This document shows positions 55,576 through 63,540 of a DNA stretch of 64,000 nucleotides, piece after piece. Numbering within the stretch: position 1 is the stretch's first letter; every line of letters begins with the position of its first letter. Source of the DNA: Amycolatopsis alkalitolerans (lineage in GTDB: Bacteria; Actinomycetota; Actinomycetes; Mycobacteriales; Pseudonocardiaceae); NCBI RefSeq assembly GCF_006152065.1, contig NZ_VDFW01000013.1, positions 62,001 to 126,000 on the forward strand. The letters are read 5' to 3'. The notes below the pieces were generated by a model. The model was not told the origin of the DNA. It did not search any database and saw nothing but the letters and a program-made list of their open reading frames with translations. Made by a program: the position numbers and the translations under genes.

Positions 55576-56149
55576 GCACACGCTCCTTCATGCGGTCGTG
55601 GACGAAGGTGTAGGCGGCCTGGGCTGCCGCGACGTTGCCGTCGGCGACGCGGCCGGTGAACCGCTCGCGGATCGCCGCGCGCACCGAATGCAGCGAGACC
55701 TGCCCGGTCAGCGCGGCGAAACCGCCCAGGAGCACGAGGTTGGGCACCGGGCGGCCGAGATGCTCGCGGGCGATCGCGGTCGCCGGCACCGTCAGCACGC
55801 GCTCCGGGCGGAACCCGCCGACGAACTCGCCCAGCCCCAGTCCGGCGAACTCGTGCGAGGAGTTGATCAGCAGGTAGGCATCCGGGCCGAGCCCGTCGAA
55901 CACGCGAACCTGGTGCAGCAGCGTCGCGTCCTGGACGATCAGGGCGTCCGGGCGCAGGACGGGTTCGCGCGAGCGGATCGTGTGCTCGGAAAGGCGGCAG
56001 AACGCCACCACGGGGGCGCCGGTGCGTTCGGAACCGAAGCTGGGAAACGCCTGGGCGTGGCGGCCGTCGAGGAACGCCGCGACCGACAGCAGTTCGGCCG
56101 CGGTGACCACACCCTGGCCGCCGCGCCCGTGGATGCGGATTTCGAACAT
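55559..56149 (-). CDS. porG: Pyruvate:ferredoxin oxidoreductase gamma subunit
   Basis: The 196-residue protein has the PorG/VorG start FEIRIHGRGGQGVVTAAELL and FPSFGSERTGAPVVAFCR, which binds CoA in known enzymes. First gene of a four-gene operon porG-porA-porB-flavoprotein. The start at 56149 follows GGGAGC. DevR-like boxes lie 40-75 bases upstream, between this gene and the divergent MFS gene, so induction by low oxygen is inferred. Confidence 0.9.
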   Translation of the reverse strand: MFEIRIHGRGGQGVVTAAELLSVAAFLDGRHAQAFPSFGSERTGAPVVAFCRLSEHTIRSREPVLRPDALIVQDATLLHQVRVFDGLGPDAYLLINSSHEFAGLGLGEFVGGFRPERVLTVPATAIAREHLGRPVPNLVLLGGFAALTGQVSLHSVRAAIRERFTGRVADGNVAAAQAAYTFVHDRMKERVHVAAD

Positions 56150-56186
56150 GCTCCCGACGATGGCAGCGGCCCCCGGACCCGGCGAA

Positions 56187-56222
56187 GGGCGGCAAGGCAT
56201 CCGCCGGGAGGACCAAGGTCCC
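56187..56222. promoter_or_regulatory. DevR/DosR-like boxes upstream of the por operon
   Basis: The perfect palindrome GGACC-AA-GGTCC (56210-56221) and a weaker GGGCGGCAAGGCATCC (56187-56202), about 21 bases apart, precede porG. The flanking ACCCGGCGAAGG at 56177-56188 is also found next to the boxes at 29107-29118. Confidence 0.5.
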
Positions 56223-56280
56223 GCGGCCGGACTGGTAAATCGGCGGCGGGAACGGAAAAGACCAGGCAGTATGGGGGACT

Positions 56281-57540
56281 GTGACTGGGGATGATCAACC
56301 GCGTGCGCAGGGTAGCTGGCGGCGGCTGCAGATGGTGGCGATCTCGGGCTCGGCGGCCGAAGGGCTCATGCTCGCGGTGCTGCCGCTGCTGGCCGTCTCG
56401 ATCACGACGGACCCGCGCGAAGTGTCGTGGGTCAACGTGGCCGGGCAGTCGCCGTGGCTGCTGTTCTCGCTGTTCGCCGGGGTGCTGATCGACCGGGCGC
56501 GGCGGACGACGGTACTGGCCTGGGCGTATGCGATCCAGATCGTCGCGGCGGTCGCGCTCGCGGCGGCCGGTACGGCCGGGGCGCTGAGCCTGCCGTTGCT
56601 GGTGATAGTGGCGTTCGTGGTGACCTCGGCGCAGGTGCTCGGCGACGGGGCCAGCGGCACCCTGGTGCCGGAGGTCGTCCCGCCCGAGCGGTTCGCCGCG
56701 GCGAACACGCGGCTGCAGCTCATCGACCGCGGGGTGGTCCAGTTCATCGTGCCGCCGCTGACCGGCTGGCTCGTCGCGGTGAGCGCCGGGGCGCCCGCGT
56801 GGCTCGCCGCGGTCGCGGCCGTGCTGGCACTGCTGCTCGCCCGGCGGATCTCCTCGGCCGCGGTCACGCCGTCGCAGTCGCATCCGCTGCGCGACATCGG
56901 CGCGGGGCTGCGGTTTCTCGTCCACACGCCGCTGCTGCGCTGGATCACCGTGACCGTCGGGCTGGGGTCGCTGGCCTCGAGCGCGGAGACCGCGATGCTC
57001 GTGCTGTATGCGACGCAGGTCCTGCATGTCGGACCCGTCGGCTATGGCGCGCTGCTCGCCTGCGAAGCGGCGGGCTGGGTGCTGTGCTCGTTCGTGGTGA
57101 GCCGGATCGTGACGCGGCTCGGCTACTCGTGGTCGATGCGGATCGCGCAGTCACTGGCCGCGGTGGCGGCCGCGCTGCTCGCGATCGTGCCGCCGTGGCC
57201 GGTGCTCGTCGGCGCGGTACTCGTCGCGACGACGGCGATCGTGCTGGTGTGGAACGTCTGCTCGCAGTCGAGCCGGCAACGGTTCACGCCGTCGTCCCTG
57301 CTCGGCCGGGTGCTGACGAGCCACCGCGCCCTCGCGTGGGGCCTGACCCCGCTCGGCGCGCTCGCCGGCGGGTTCATCGCGGCGAACTGGAGCCTGCGCG
57401 GGGTTTATGCCGCGGCGGGCGCGATCCACGCGATCGGCGCGGTGGTCGTCTGGCTGGCGCTTTCGCCGGCGGCGTTCCGGGACGCCGAGGCTGCCGTTAC
57501 TAATCCGACCAAAAGTAGGCAGTCCCCAAGCAACACGTAA
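56281..57540 (+). CDS. MFS transporter (macrolide-efflux/MefA-like)
   Basis: The 419-residue protein has about twelve helices with the MFS loop signature in GVLIDRARRTTVLAWAYAIQ and a duplicated half (VSRIVTRLGYSWSMRIAQSL). It resembles the DHA3 drug-exporter branch. The last 15 codons (from AVTNPTKSRQ) read through one arm of a 17-base inverted repeat, so the C-terminal tail looks recently altered. GTG start at 56281 has no Shine-Dalgarno site and a CAGTAT -10 about 9 bases upstream, suggesting a leaderless mRNA. Divergent from the por operon. Confidence 0.8.
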   Translation: MTGDDQPRAQGSWRRLQMVAISGSAAEGLMLAVLPLLAVSITTDPREVSWVNVAGQSPWLLFSLFAGVLIDRARRTTVLAWAYAIQIVAAVALAAAGTAGALSLPLLVIVAFVVTSAQVLGDGASGTLVPEVVPPERFAAANTRLQLIDRGVVQFIVPPLTGWLVAVSAGAPAWLAAVAAVLALLLARRISSAAVTPSQSHPLRDIGAGLRFLVHTPLLRWITVTVGLGSLASSAETAMLVLYATQVLHVGPVGYGALLACEAAGWVLCSFVVSRIVTRLGYSWSMRIAQSLAAVAAALLAIVPPWPVLVGAVLVATTAIVLVWNVCSQSSRQRFTPSSLLGRVLTSHRALAWGLTPLGALAGGFIAANWSLRGVYAAAGAIHAIGAVVVWLALSPAAFRDAEAAVTNPTKSRQSPSNT

Positions 57541-57589
57541 CCGTTGCTACGCAAGCCGTATTGCCGTGGCTGTGGTCGGATTAGTAACG
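57495..57589. repeat. 95-base element with perfect 17-base terminal inverted repeats
   Basis: CGTTACTAATCCGACCA (57495-57511) and its reverse complement (57573-57589) enclose a 61-base centre that has its own small stem (AGCAAC/GTTGCT at 57529-57534 and 57543-57548). The element lies between two convergent genes and covers both 3' ends. It is less GC-rich than its surroundings. It could be a bidirectional terminator, a miniature mobile element or an inverted 3'-end duplication. Confidence 0.6.
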
Positions 57590-58648
57590 AACGGCACCGT
57601 ACACGTGCGGGCCCAGCAACGACAGGTCGGCGGGGCTGAGCCGGTCGGACGCCGTCTTCGCCTGGTGCCAGTACGGGTAGAGCAGCGGCGGGGCGCTCAC
57701 CGCGTCGAGCCGCTTCCTGTCCTCTTCGGACAGTCGCAGTCCGGCCGCGCCGAGGTTGGCGGTGAGCTGCTCCTCGGTGCGCGCGCCGATGACCAGCGAG
57801 GTCACGCCCGGTTTGCCCAGCAGCCAGGCGAGCGCGACCTGCGCCGGGGACACGCCGTGCGCCTGGGCGATCGAGACCAGTTCTTCGATCGTGTCGTAGA
57901 GCTTGTCCTCGTCGCGCACCGGCGGCTCGTTCCAGTCGGTCAGATGCCGCGAACCGGACGGCGCCGCCTGCCCGCGGCGGTACTTGCCCGACAGCAGGCC
58001 GCCCGCGAGCGGGCTCCACACCAGCACGCCGAGGCCCTGGTCGAGCGTGACCGGGATCAGTTCGTACTCCGCCTCGCGCGCTTGCAGCGAGTAGTAGATC
58101 TGCTGGCTGACGAACCGGTTCAGACCATGACGCTCGGCGGTGGCGAGCGCCTTCATCAGGTGCCAGCCCGAGTAGTTCGACGCGCCGATGTAGCGGACCT
58201 TGCCCGCGTGCACCAGATCGTCCAGTGCGGCAAGGGTTTCCTCGAGCGGGGTGACCCCGTCCCACTCGTGCACCTGGTACAGGTCGATGTGGTCGGTGCC
58301 CAGCCGGCGCAGGCTCGCTTCGCATTCGCTGATCAGGTGATGCCTCGACAGGCCTGCGTCGTTGATGCCCTTGCCCATCGGCATCCGGGCCTTCGTCGCG
58401 ATGAGGGCGCGGTCGCGGCGGCCGCGCATCACCTCGCCGACGATCTCCTCGGACAGCCCGTCGGAGTACACGTTCGCGGTGTCGATGAGGTTGACGCCGG
58501 CATCCAGGCACAGATCGACCTGGCGGCGCGCGTCCTCGACGCCCGTATTGCCGACATTGCTGAAGTTCCCCTGCCCGCCGAAGGTCATCGTGCCCATCGT
58601 GAGCACGGAAACCCGCAAACCGGACCGGCCAAGTTGGCGATATTCCAT
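57581..58648 (-). CDS. Aldo/keto reductase (AKR, potassium-channel-beta-like)
   Basis: The 355-residue TIM-barrel NADPH reductase has the tetrad Asp (LIDTANVYSDG), Tyr (same motif), Lys (ALIATKARMPMG) and His (DLYQVHEWDG), and the NADPH-binding end SLVIGARTEEQL. It would reduce aldehydes or ketones. Its stop codon (TAA, complement of 57581-57583) lies within the right arm of the inverted-repeat element. The start at 58648 has no other gene in the same operon. Confidence 0.87.
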   Translation of the reverse strand: MEYRQLGRSGLRVSVLTMGTMTFGGQGNFSNVGNTGVEDARRQVDLCLDAGVNLIDTANVYSDGLSEEIVGEVMRGRRDRALIATKARMPMGKGINDAGLSRHHLISECEASLRRLGTDHIDLYQVHEWDGVTPLEETLAALDDLVHAGKVRYIGASNYSGWHLMKALATAERHGLNRFVSQQIYYSLQAREAEYELIPVTLDQGLGVLVWSPLAGGLLSGKYRRGQAAPSGSRHLTDWNEPPVRDEDKLYDTIEELVSIAQAHGVSPAQVALAWLLGKPGVTSLVIGARTEEQLTANLGAAGLRLSEEDRKRLDAVSAPPLLYPYWHQAKTASDRLSPADLSLLGPHVYGAVRY

Positions 58649-58681
58649 GCCGCCGACCCTAGACCCGCGCGCCGTGGTTGA

Positions 58682-59152
58682 TCACGTGCTCAGGCGAGCC
58701 GATCGGAAGGACTTCGTGGGCGAACCGCTCACCGGTGCGCGGGCACTCGAATCCGGCCCTTGTGGGTCTAGCATCTCCGCGAGTACCGCACGGTGGGTGG
58801 GTTTCGCCTGCTCATAGCGCTGGCGCCCGGTTTCGGTCAGCCTCACGAAGATGCCGCGACGGTCCATCTCGCACATCGACCGTTCGACGAAACCGGCCCG
58901 CTCCATCCGGGCCACCAGGCGGGAAGTGGCGCTCTGGCTCAGATGCACGACCTCGGTCAGATCCGCGCCGCGGCACTGGCCTTCGTCGTTGCGCACGAGG
59001 GCTTCCAGCGCCTCGAACTCGGTGACCCCGAGACCGTGTTCCTCCTGCAAACGGGCCTCGAGAGTGCTGGACACGGCCGCATGGAGTGCCAGCAGATCAT
59101 GCCATTGCCGCACCAGGCCCTGGTCAGCTACGTCGCCCACGACCGGCACCAT
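58682..59152 (-). CDS. MarR-family repressor
   Basis: The 156-residue protein has the MarR winged helix: LGVTEFEALEALVRNDEGQC, ADLTEVVHLSQSATSRLVARMERAGFVER-type recognition region and the wing MDRRGIFVRLTETG. The start at 59152 is the first convincing ATG; longer frames run into the AT-rich operator. It is divergent from an EmrB/QacA-like exporter with a palindrome in between, the standard layout of a drug-responsive pair. Confidence 0.85.
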   Translation of the reverse strand: MVPVVGDVADQGLVRQWHDLLALHAAVSSTLEARLQEEHGLGVTEFEALEALVRNDEGQCRGADLTEVVHLSQSATSRLVARMERAGFVERSMCEMDRRGIFVRLTETGRQRYEQAKPTHRAVLAEMLDPQGPDSSARAPVSGSPTKSFRSARLST

Positions 59153-59191
59153 AGCATGCAGGAGAATCTTATGCAAACAAATTAAAATCTG

Positions 59192-59219
59192 TTGCATTAG
59201 ATGCACATGCATGTAATGT
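59192..59219 (+). promoter_or_regulatory. Promoter and MarR operator of the exporter gene
   Basis: TTGCAT (59192-59197) and TAATGT (59214-59219) are spaced 16 bases, placing the transcription start at about the ATG 59227. The near-perfect inverted repeat with arms ATTAGATGCA and TGCATGTAAT (59196-59217) overlaps the promoter, so MarR binding would block transcription. Confidence 0.6.
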
Positions 59220-59226
59220 GTCCCGC

Positions 59227-60684
59227 ATGAGCCCATCCGGATCTCTGTCAACGACTTCGACTCGCTGGGACACCCGCCTCTGGGGTGTCCTGCTGACTGT
59301 TTCCACCGTCATCGGCCTGGACGCGCTCGACGTGTCCATGGTCGGTGTCGCGCTGCCGTCCATCCGCGCTGACCTGGGGCTTTCGACCAGCGCGCTGCAA
59401 TGGGTCGTCAGCGGTTACGTCCTGGGCTACGGCGGGCTGCTGCTGCTCGGCGGCCGCGCGGCCGACCTGCTGGGACGGCGCCGGGTGTTTCTCGTCGCGG
59501 TGACGGTGTTCGCGCTCGCGTCCCTGCTCGGCGGCCTGGTCGACAACGGCACGCTGCTGATCGCGAGCCGGTTCGTCAAGGGCCTCGCCGCGGCCTTCAC
59601 CGCGCCGGCGGCACTGTCGATCATCACCACGACCTTCAAGGAAGGACCGGCACGCAACCGCGCGATCAGCATCTTCGCGGTGTTCGGCGCGAGTGGCTAC
59701 TCCGCGGGGCTGGTGTTCTCCGGTCTGCTGACCGAGGTCGGCTGGCGCTGGACCTTCCTGCTGCCGGTGCCGATCGCGCTCGCCGCGCTCGCCTTCGGCT
59801 ACCGGTTGATCCCCGCGTATGCGCCCGAGCGGACCGGCGGCTACGACCTGCCCGGCGCCATCACGGGTGCGCTCGGTGCGCTGCTGCTGGTGTTCGCCGT
59901 GGTCGAAGCGCCCGAGGCCGGCTGGGGCGCGCCCCGCACGGTGATCTCGTTCGCGGTGGCGGCGGCGCTGCTCGTGGCGTTCGTGCTGATCGAGAGACGC
60001 AGCCGGCACCCCTTGCTGCGCCTGGGCATCCTGCGGTCAGGCCCGCTCGCGCGGGCGAACCTCGGCGCCGCGGTGTTCTTCGGCCCGTACGTCGGCTTCC
60101 AGTTCGTCGTGATGCTCTACCTGCAGTCGGTGCTGCACTGGTCGGCGCTGCAGACGGCGCTCGGGTTCCTGCCGGCGGCGCTGATCGTGGCGTTCGGATC
60201 GCCGCGGATCGAGCCGCTCATCGACCGCGTCGGCACCTCGCGCACGATCCTCGGGGGAGTGGTCGCGCACGTCGTGGCGTACCTGCTGTTCCTGCGGATC
60301 GACGAGCATTCCGGGTACTTCGGGTCGGTGCTGCCGAGCATGATCCTGCTGGGCATCGGCTTCACGCTGGCGTTCTCCTCGCTCAACATCCAGGCGACCA
60401 CCGGGATCGGCGATGACGAGCAGGGCCTTGCCGGTGGCCTGCTGAACACGTCGCTGCAGGTCGGCGGCGCGATCGGACTCGCGGTGACGACGGCGGTGCT
60501 GACCGCGAACGGCGGCGAGGACGCGACGGCGGCCGCGCTGCTCACCGGGCTGCGGCCCGCGTTGACCGTGGTCGCCGGGATCGCCGCGCTCGGCGTGCTG
60601 ATCGCGCTGTCCGGCGTGATCCGGTTGCGGCGCCCGGCGCCGGCGAAGCTGGAGTCCGCGATGTCGGTGGAAGAGATGGTCTGA
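59227..60684 (+). CDS. MFS drug exporter, EmrB/QacA (DHA2) family
   Basis: The 485-residue protein has 14 predicted helices. Motif A lies in GGRAADLLGRRRVFL and motif C in FGASGYSAGLVFSGLL. An N-terminal DALDVSMVGVALPSIRADL matches the DHA2 family. It would expel drugs with H+ antiport. ATG 59227 is chosen since the promoter predicts a leaderless transcript starting there; GTG 59218 is upstream of the predicted transcription start. Regulated by the divergent MarR protein. Confidence 0.88.
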   Translation: MSPSGSLSTTSTRWDTRLWGVLLTVSTVIGLDALDVSMVGVALPSIRADLGLSTSALQWVVSGYVLGYGGLLLLGGRAADLLGRRRVFLVAVTVFALASLLGGLVDNGTLLIASRFVKGLAAAFTAPAALSIITTTFKEGPARNRAISIFAVFGASGYSAGLVFSGLLTEVGWRWTFLLPVPIALAALAFGYRLIPAYAPERTGGYDLPGAITGALGALLLVFAVVEAPEAGWGAPRTVISFAVAAALLVAFVLIERRSRHPLLRLGILRSGPLARANLGAAVFFGPYVGFQFVVMLYLQSVLHWSALQTALGFLPAALIVAFGSPRIEPLIDRVGTSRTILGGVVAHVVAYLLFLRIDEHSGYFGSVLPSMILLGIGFTLAFSSLNIQATTGIGDDEQGLAGGLLNTSLQVGGAIGLAVTTAVLTANGGEDATAAALLTGLRPALTVVAGIAALGVLIALSGVIRLRRPAPAKLESAMSVEEMV

Positions 60685-60719
60685 CCGGTCTGGTTGGAAT
60701 GCCGGTTTTCTCGGGAAAT

Positions 60720-60756
60720 CTTCAGCCTCCGCACGGGCGGCCTTCAGCCTGTGCAC
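60720..60756 (+). promoter_or_regulatory. Direct repeat CTTCAGCCT-NN-GCAC, two copies 22 bases apart
   Basis: CTTCAGCCTCCGCAC (60720-60734) and CTTCAGCCTGTGCAC (60742-60756) match at 13 of 15 positions and lie on the same face of the helix, 33 bases before the small membrane-protein gene. They are a likely site for the NarL-type response regulator encoded at 62800. Confidence 0.5.
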
Positions 60757-60788
60757 CCACGATGGTGGCAAGGCAGAAGGAGCCAGTG

Positions 60789-61064
60789 ATGCAGGACAAC
60801 GACAAGACCCCCGGCGAACCGACCCCGGAACAGACCCAGCAGATCCCGCAAGCCGCCGCGGCCGGGCAGGCACCGCCCGCGAAATCCAATCGGGTGCGGC
60901 GGGGGTTCGCGATCGGCGGGATCGCGCTGGCCGTGCTCGTTGCCGGAGGGGCGAGTGGCTTCGCCATCGGGCACGCCACCGCCGACCAGCCCGGGGCCGG
61001 GTACCACCGTGAATCCGGCGAATGGCCGGGCGACGGCCACGGATCCCACTTCCGCGACCGGTAA
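60789..61064 (+). CDS. Small single-pass membrane protein linked to a two-component system
   Basis: The 91-residue protein has a hydrophilic Gln/Pro/Ala-rich N-terminus, a helix FAIGGIALAVLVAGGASGFAIG (about 48-69) and an extracytoplasmic tail rich in Gly/His (YHRESGEWPGDGHGSHFRDR). The His-rich tail might bind metal or heme; that is a guess. The start at 60789 follows AGAAGGAGCC. It is separated from the sensor genes by a strong hairpin, so it may be a regulon member rather than an operon partner. Confidence 0.6.
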   Translation: MQDNDKTPGEPTPEQTQQIPQAAAAGQAPPAKSNRVRRGFAIGGIALAVLVAGGASGFAIGHATADQPGAGYHRESGEWPGDGHGSHFRDR

Positions 61065-61090
61065 CCTCTCGACGTATAACGACCTATACG

Positions 61091-61122
61091 GCCCGGCATC
61101 TACCGATCGGTGGATGCCGGGC
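61091..61122 (+). terminator. Hairpin terminator after the small membrane-protein gene
   Basis: Outer arms GCCCGGCATC (61091-61100) and GATGCCGGGC (61113-61122) pair perfectly, and the inner ACCGATCGGT is itself palindromic, giving a near-perfect 32-base hairpin. No T-run follows, which is common in actinobacteria. Confidence 0.65.
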
Positions 61123-61196
61123 CTCGTCCAGACCGCCCGGAAAACCAGGCCACGAGGCCGATTCGGCCGGACGCCCCGGCGCCGAACACTGGTTCC

Positions 61197-61634
61197 GTGC
61201 CAAGCCCATCCGACGAACAGCTCCAGCATCCCCGGACCGTGCGGGCATTCCGCACGCTGCGCCGCCTCGTCACCGGCTACCAGGCGATCAGCTTGCTCGC
61301 GCTGGTCGCGATCGTGCTGCTGCGCGACGACGCGGCCGCGGTCAATCCCGCGGTCTGGACACGCGCGATCATCGTCGTGCTCACCGCAGTGCTGCTCACC
61401 CTGTTCCTCGCCCGTGCCCGTCGTGGCTCGCGCGGCGCGTTCCGGCGGCTGCGGATCGTCTCGGTCATCACCCCGGTGGCGATCGTCGTGATCATCGCCC
61501 TGCCCGGCACGTTCCCGCTCTGGATGAAGATCGAACAGGGGGCCTGCGGCCTGGTCATGGCCGGCGCCGCGGCCGTGGCGAACGAGCGTCACCTGCGCGA
61601 ATTGTTCGCCGCGGGGTCACAATCGCAGATGTGA
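61197..61634 (+). CDS. Four-helix membrane protein upstream of the sensor kinase
   Basis: The 145-residue protein is mostly hydrophobic: YQAISLLALVAIVLL, AIIVVLTAVLLTLFLA, ITPVAIVVIIALPGTF and a last weak helix, with a basic loop RARRGSRGAFRRLR. No family is recognised. Start GTG 61197 is chosen over an upstream ATG that would lie in the terminator hairpin. Its TGA overlaps the kinase start (GTGA at 61631), so it is coupled to the sensor and may be an accessory sensing protein. Confidence 0.65.
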   Translation: MPSPSDEQLQHPRTVRAFRTLRRLVTGYQAISLLALVAIVLLRDDAAAVNPAVWTRAIIVVLTAVLLTLFLARARRGSRGAFRRLRIVSVITPVAIVVIIALPGTFPLWMKIEQGACGLVMAGAAAVANERHLRELFAAGSQSQM

Positions 61635-62803
61635 CCGAGTATCAGGGGGACCCGTGGCGCGTGCGCCTCGAACGCTTGCGGCGTGTCGTGCCGCTGCCGC
61701 TGCTGGCTGTCTCGACGGTCGCGTCGTTCGTGGTGCCGCGTCACGGACTCGTGCCCGTCGAAGCGATCTTGGTGATCGCCGCGGCGATCTGGTCGGTCGC
61801 GGTCACCGGACGGTTGCCCGCGGACACCCCGCAGCCCTGGCGACTGACCGCCTTCGCCGTGCACACCGCGCTCGCGGCCGTGCTGGTGGGCATCAACCTG
61901 ACGTTCGGGATCTTCGCCTACTCCGGCTTCCTGTTCGCCTATCCGCTCGGGAAACGGTGGCGCACGGCCGGGTTCGGGGTCACCGCGCTGATCGTGTCGG
62001 CCTCGCTCTCGGGTGGCTACCCGGCGGGACTGACCGGGCAGAGCCTCACCTACCTGGTCGTCGCCGCGGTGATGCTCACGCTCGTGTTCAACTCCGCGAG
62101 CATCACCAACCACGCGCTGGAGCAGAACGAGGAGCGCAAGCGGATCTTGGGCGAGAACGCCCGCCTGCACGAGCAACTCCTCGCCCAGGCTCGTGACGCC
62201 GGGATCACCGAGGAACGCCGGCGTCTCGCCGGGGAAATCCACGACACGCTCGCGCAGGGGTTCACCGGCATCATCGCGCAACTCGCCGCGGCCGAACATG
62301 TCCGCGACGAACCGGAGCAGCTGTCCCGGCACCTCGAACTGGCCCGGTCGCTCGCGCGGGCGAACCTGACCGAGGCCCGGCGGTCCGTGCGGGCGCTGCG
62401 CCCCGAGCAGTTGGAGAGCGCGAGCCTTCCGGAAGCGATCGGCACCCTGGTGCGGGAATGGTCCGAACAATCAGGTGTCGCCGCGGCGATGAGCACCACC
62501 GGCACGCCGGAACGGACCGCGGCCGAGGTCGAGGACGTCCTGTTCCGGGTGGCTCAGGAAGCGCTCGCGAACGCCGGGAAACACGCCCATGCCGCCAAAG
62601 TCACCGTCACCGTGACCTACCTCGGCGACGCGCTGTTGCTCGACGTTCATGACGACGGGTGCGGTTTCGACCCGGAAGTCGCGACGGACGGCTACGGCCT
62701 GGCCGGTATGCGCGGCCGGCTCGCGCGGGTGGGAGGAACGTTGACGATCGAATCCGCGCCCGCATACGGCACCACGCTCAACGCGGTGGTGCCGCTGCGA
62801 TGA
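61631..62803 (+). CDS. Sensor histidine kinase, NarL-type (HisKA_3)
   Basis: The 390-residue kinase has about five N-terminal helices (residues 20-160), a short linker and the HisKA_3 domain with phospho-His204 in ERRRLAGEIHDTLAQGFTGI. The HATPase region has FRVAQEALANAGKHAHA, DDGCGFDP and GYGLAGMRGRLARVGG. GTG start overlaps the previous stop; its own TGA overlaps the regulator ATG (ATGA), giving a compact three-gene operon. The stimulus is unknown. Confidence 0.9.
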   Translation: MTEYQGDPWRVRLERLRRVVPLPLLAVSTVASFVVPRHGLVPVEAILVIAAAIWSVAVTGRLPADTPQPWRLTAFAVHTALAAVLVGINLTFGIFAYSGFLFAYPLGKRWRTAGFGVTALIVSASLSGGYPAGLTGQSLTYLVVAAVMLTLVFNSASITNHALEQNEERKRILGENARLHEQLLAQARDAGITEERRRLAGEIHDTLAQGFTGIIAQLAAAEHVRDEPEQLSRHLELARSLARANLTEARRSVRALRPEQLESASLPEAIGTLVREWSEQSGVAAAMSTTGTPERTAAEVEDVLFRVAQEALANAGKHAHAAKVTVTVTYLGDALLLDVHDDGCGFDPEVATDGYGLAGMRGRLARVGGTLTIESAPAYGTTLNAVVPLR

Positions 62804-63426
62804 CGAGCATCCGGTTGCTGATCGTCGACGACCATCCGATCCTGCGCGACGGGCTCCGCGGGCTGTTCAGCGGTGAGGACGAGTTCGAGGTCGTCGGTGA
62901 GGCGGGCGACGGCGCCGAGGCCATCCGGCTGGCGCGGCGGCACGAGGTCGACGTGATTCTGATGGACCTGCGGATGCCGGGGATGGGCGGCGTAGAGGCC
63001 ATCACGCGGCTGCGGGAACTCGGGCATCCGGCGCGCGTGCTGATCCTGACGACCTACGACACCGACCGCGACGTGCTGCCCGCGATCGACGCGGGCGCGA
63101 CCGGATACCTGCTCAAGGACGCGCCTCGCGACGAACTGCTGCGCGCGGTGCGCGCCGCCCACGCGGGTCAGTCGGTGCTCGCGCCTTCGGTGGCCAGCAC
63201 CCTGATCGGGCCCGTCGGAGCCAACCCGCCCACCGCGCTGAGCCCTCGCGAACTCGAGGTGCTGCGGCTGGTCGCCGACGGCGCCACGAACCAGGTCGTG
63301 GCGCGGCGGCTGCTGGTCAGCGAGACGACGATCAAGACGCATCTGCTGCACATCTACACCAAGCTCGGCGTACGCGACCGTGCCTCCGCGGTCGCCACCG
63401 CATACAAACGTGGGCTCCTGACGTAA
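62800..63426 (+). CDS. NarL/FixJ-family response regulator
   Basis: The 208-residue regulator has a receiver domain with Asp10/Asp11, phospho-Asp56 (VILMDLRMPG) and the conserved Lys in YLLKDAPRDE. The LuxR-type helix-turn-helix reads LSPRELEVLRLVADGATNQVVARRLLVSETTIKTHLL. It is cotranscribed with the kinase. A pair of 22-base-spaced direct repeats at 60720 fits the dimer binding expected of this class. Confidence 0.92.
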   Translation: MTSIRLLIVDDHPILRDGLRGLFSGEDEFEVVGEAGDGAEAIRLARRHEVDVILMDLRMPGMGGVEAITRLRELGHPARVLILTTYDTDRDVLPAIDAGATGYLLKDAPRDELLRAVRAAHAGQSVLAPSVASTLIGPVGANPPTALSPRELEVLRLVADGATNQVVARRLLVSETTIKTHLLHIYTKLGVRDRASAVATAYKRGLLT

Positions 63427-63540
63427 CAGTCATCCGACCTGTGTGGCCAACAGTTCGCCGAATCATCGGACACTGCGGCAGCGATTCCCCAAAAAGATCG
63501 GATGTATCCTGCCGAGAGAGCAGCAGGAAGGAGCGGGGCC
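63427..63540. other. Spacer with probable promoter of the GntR gene
   Basis: A TATCCT hexamer (63505-63510) is a likely -10. The repeated CATCCGA (63432-63438) and its reverse complement TCGGATG (63498-63504) flank the spacer and could be GntR half-sites. No gene is seen. Confidence 0.35.
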
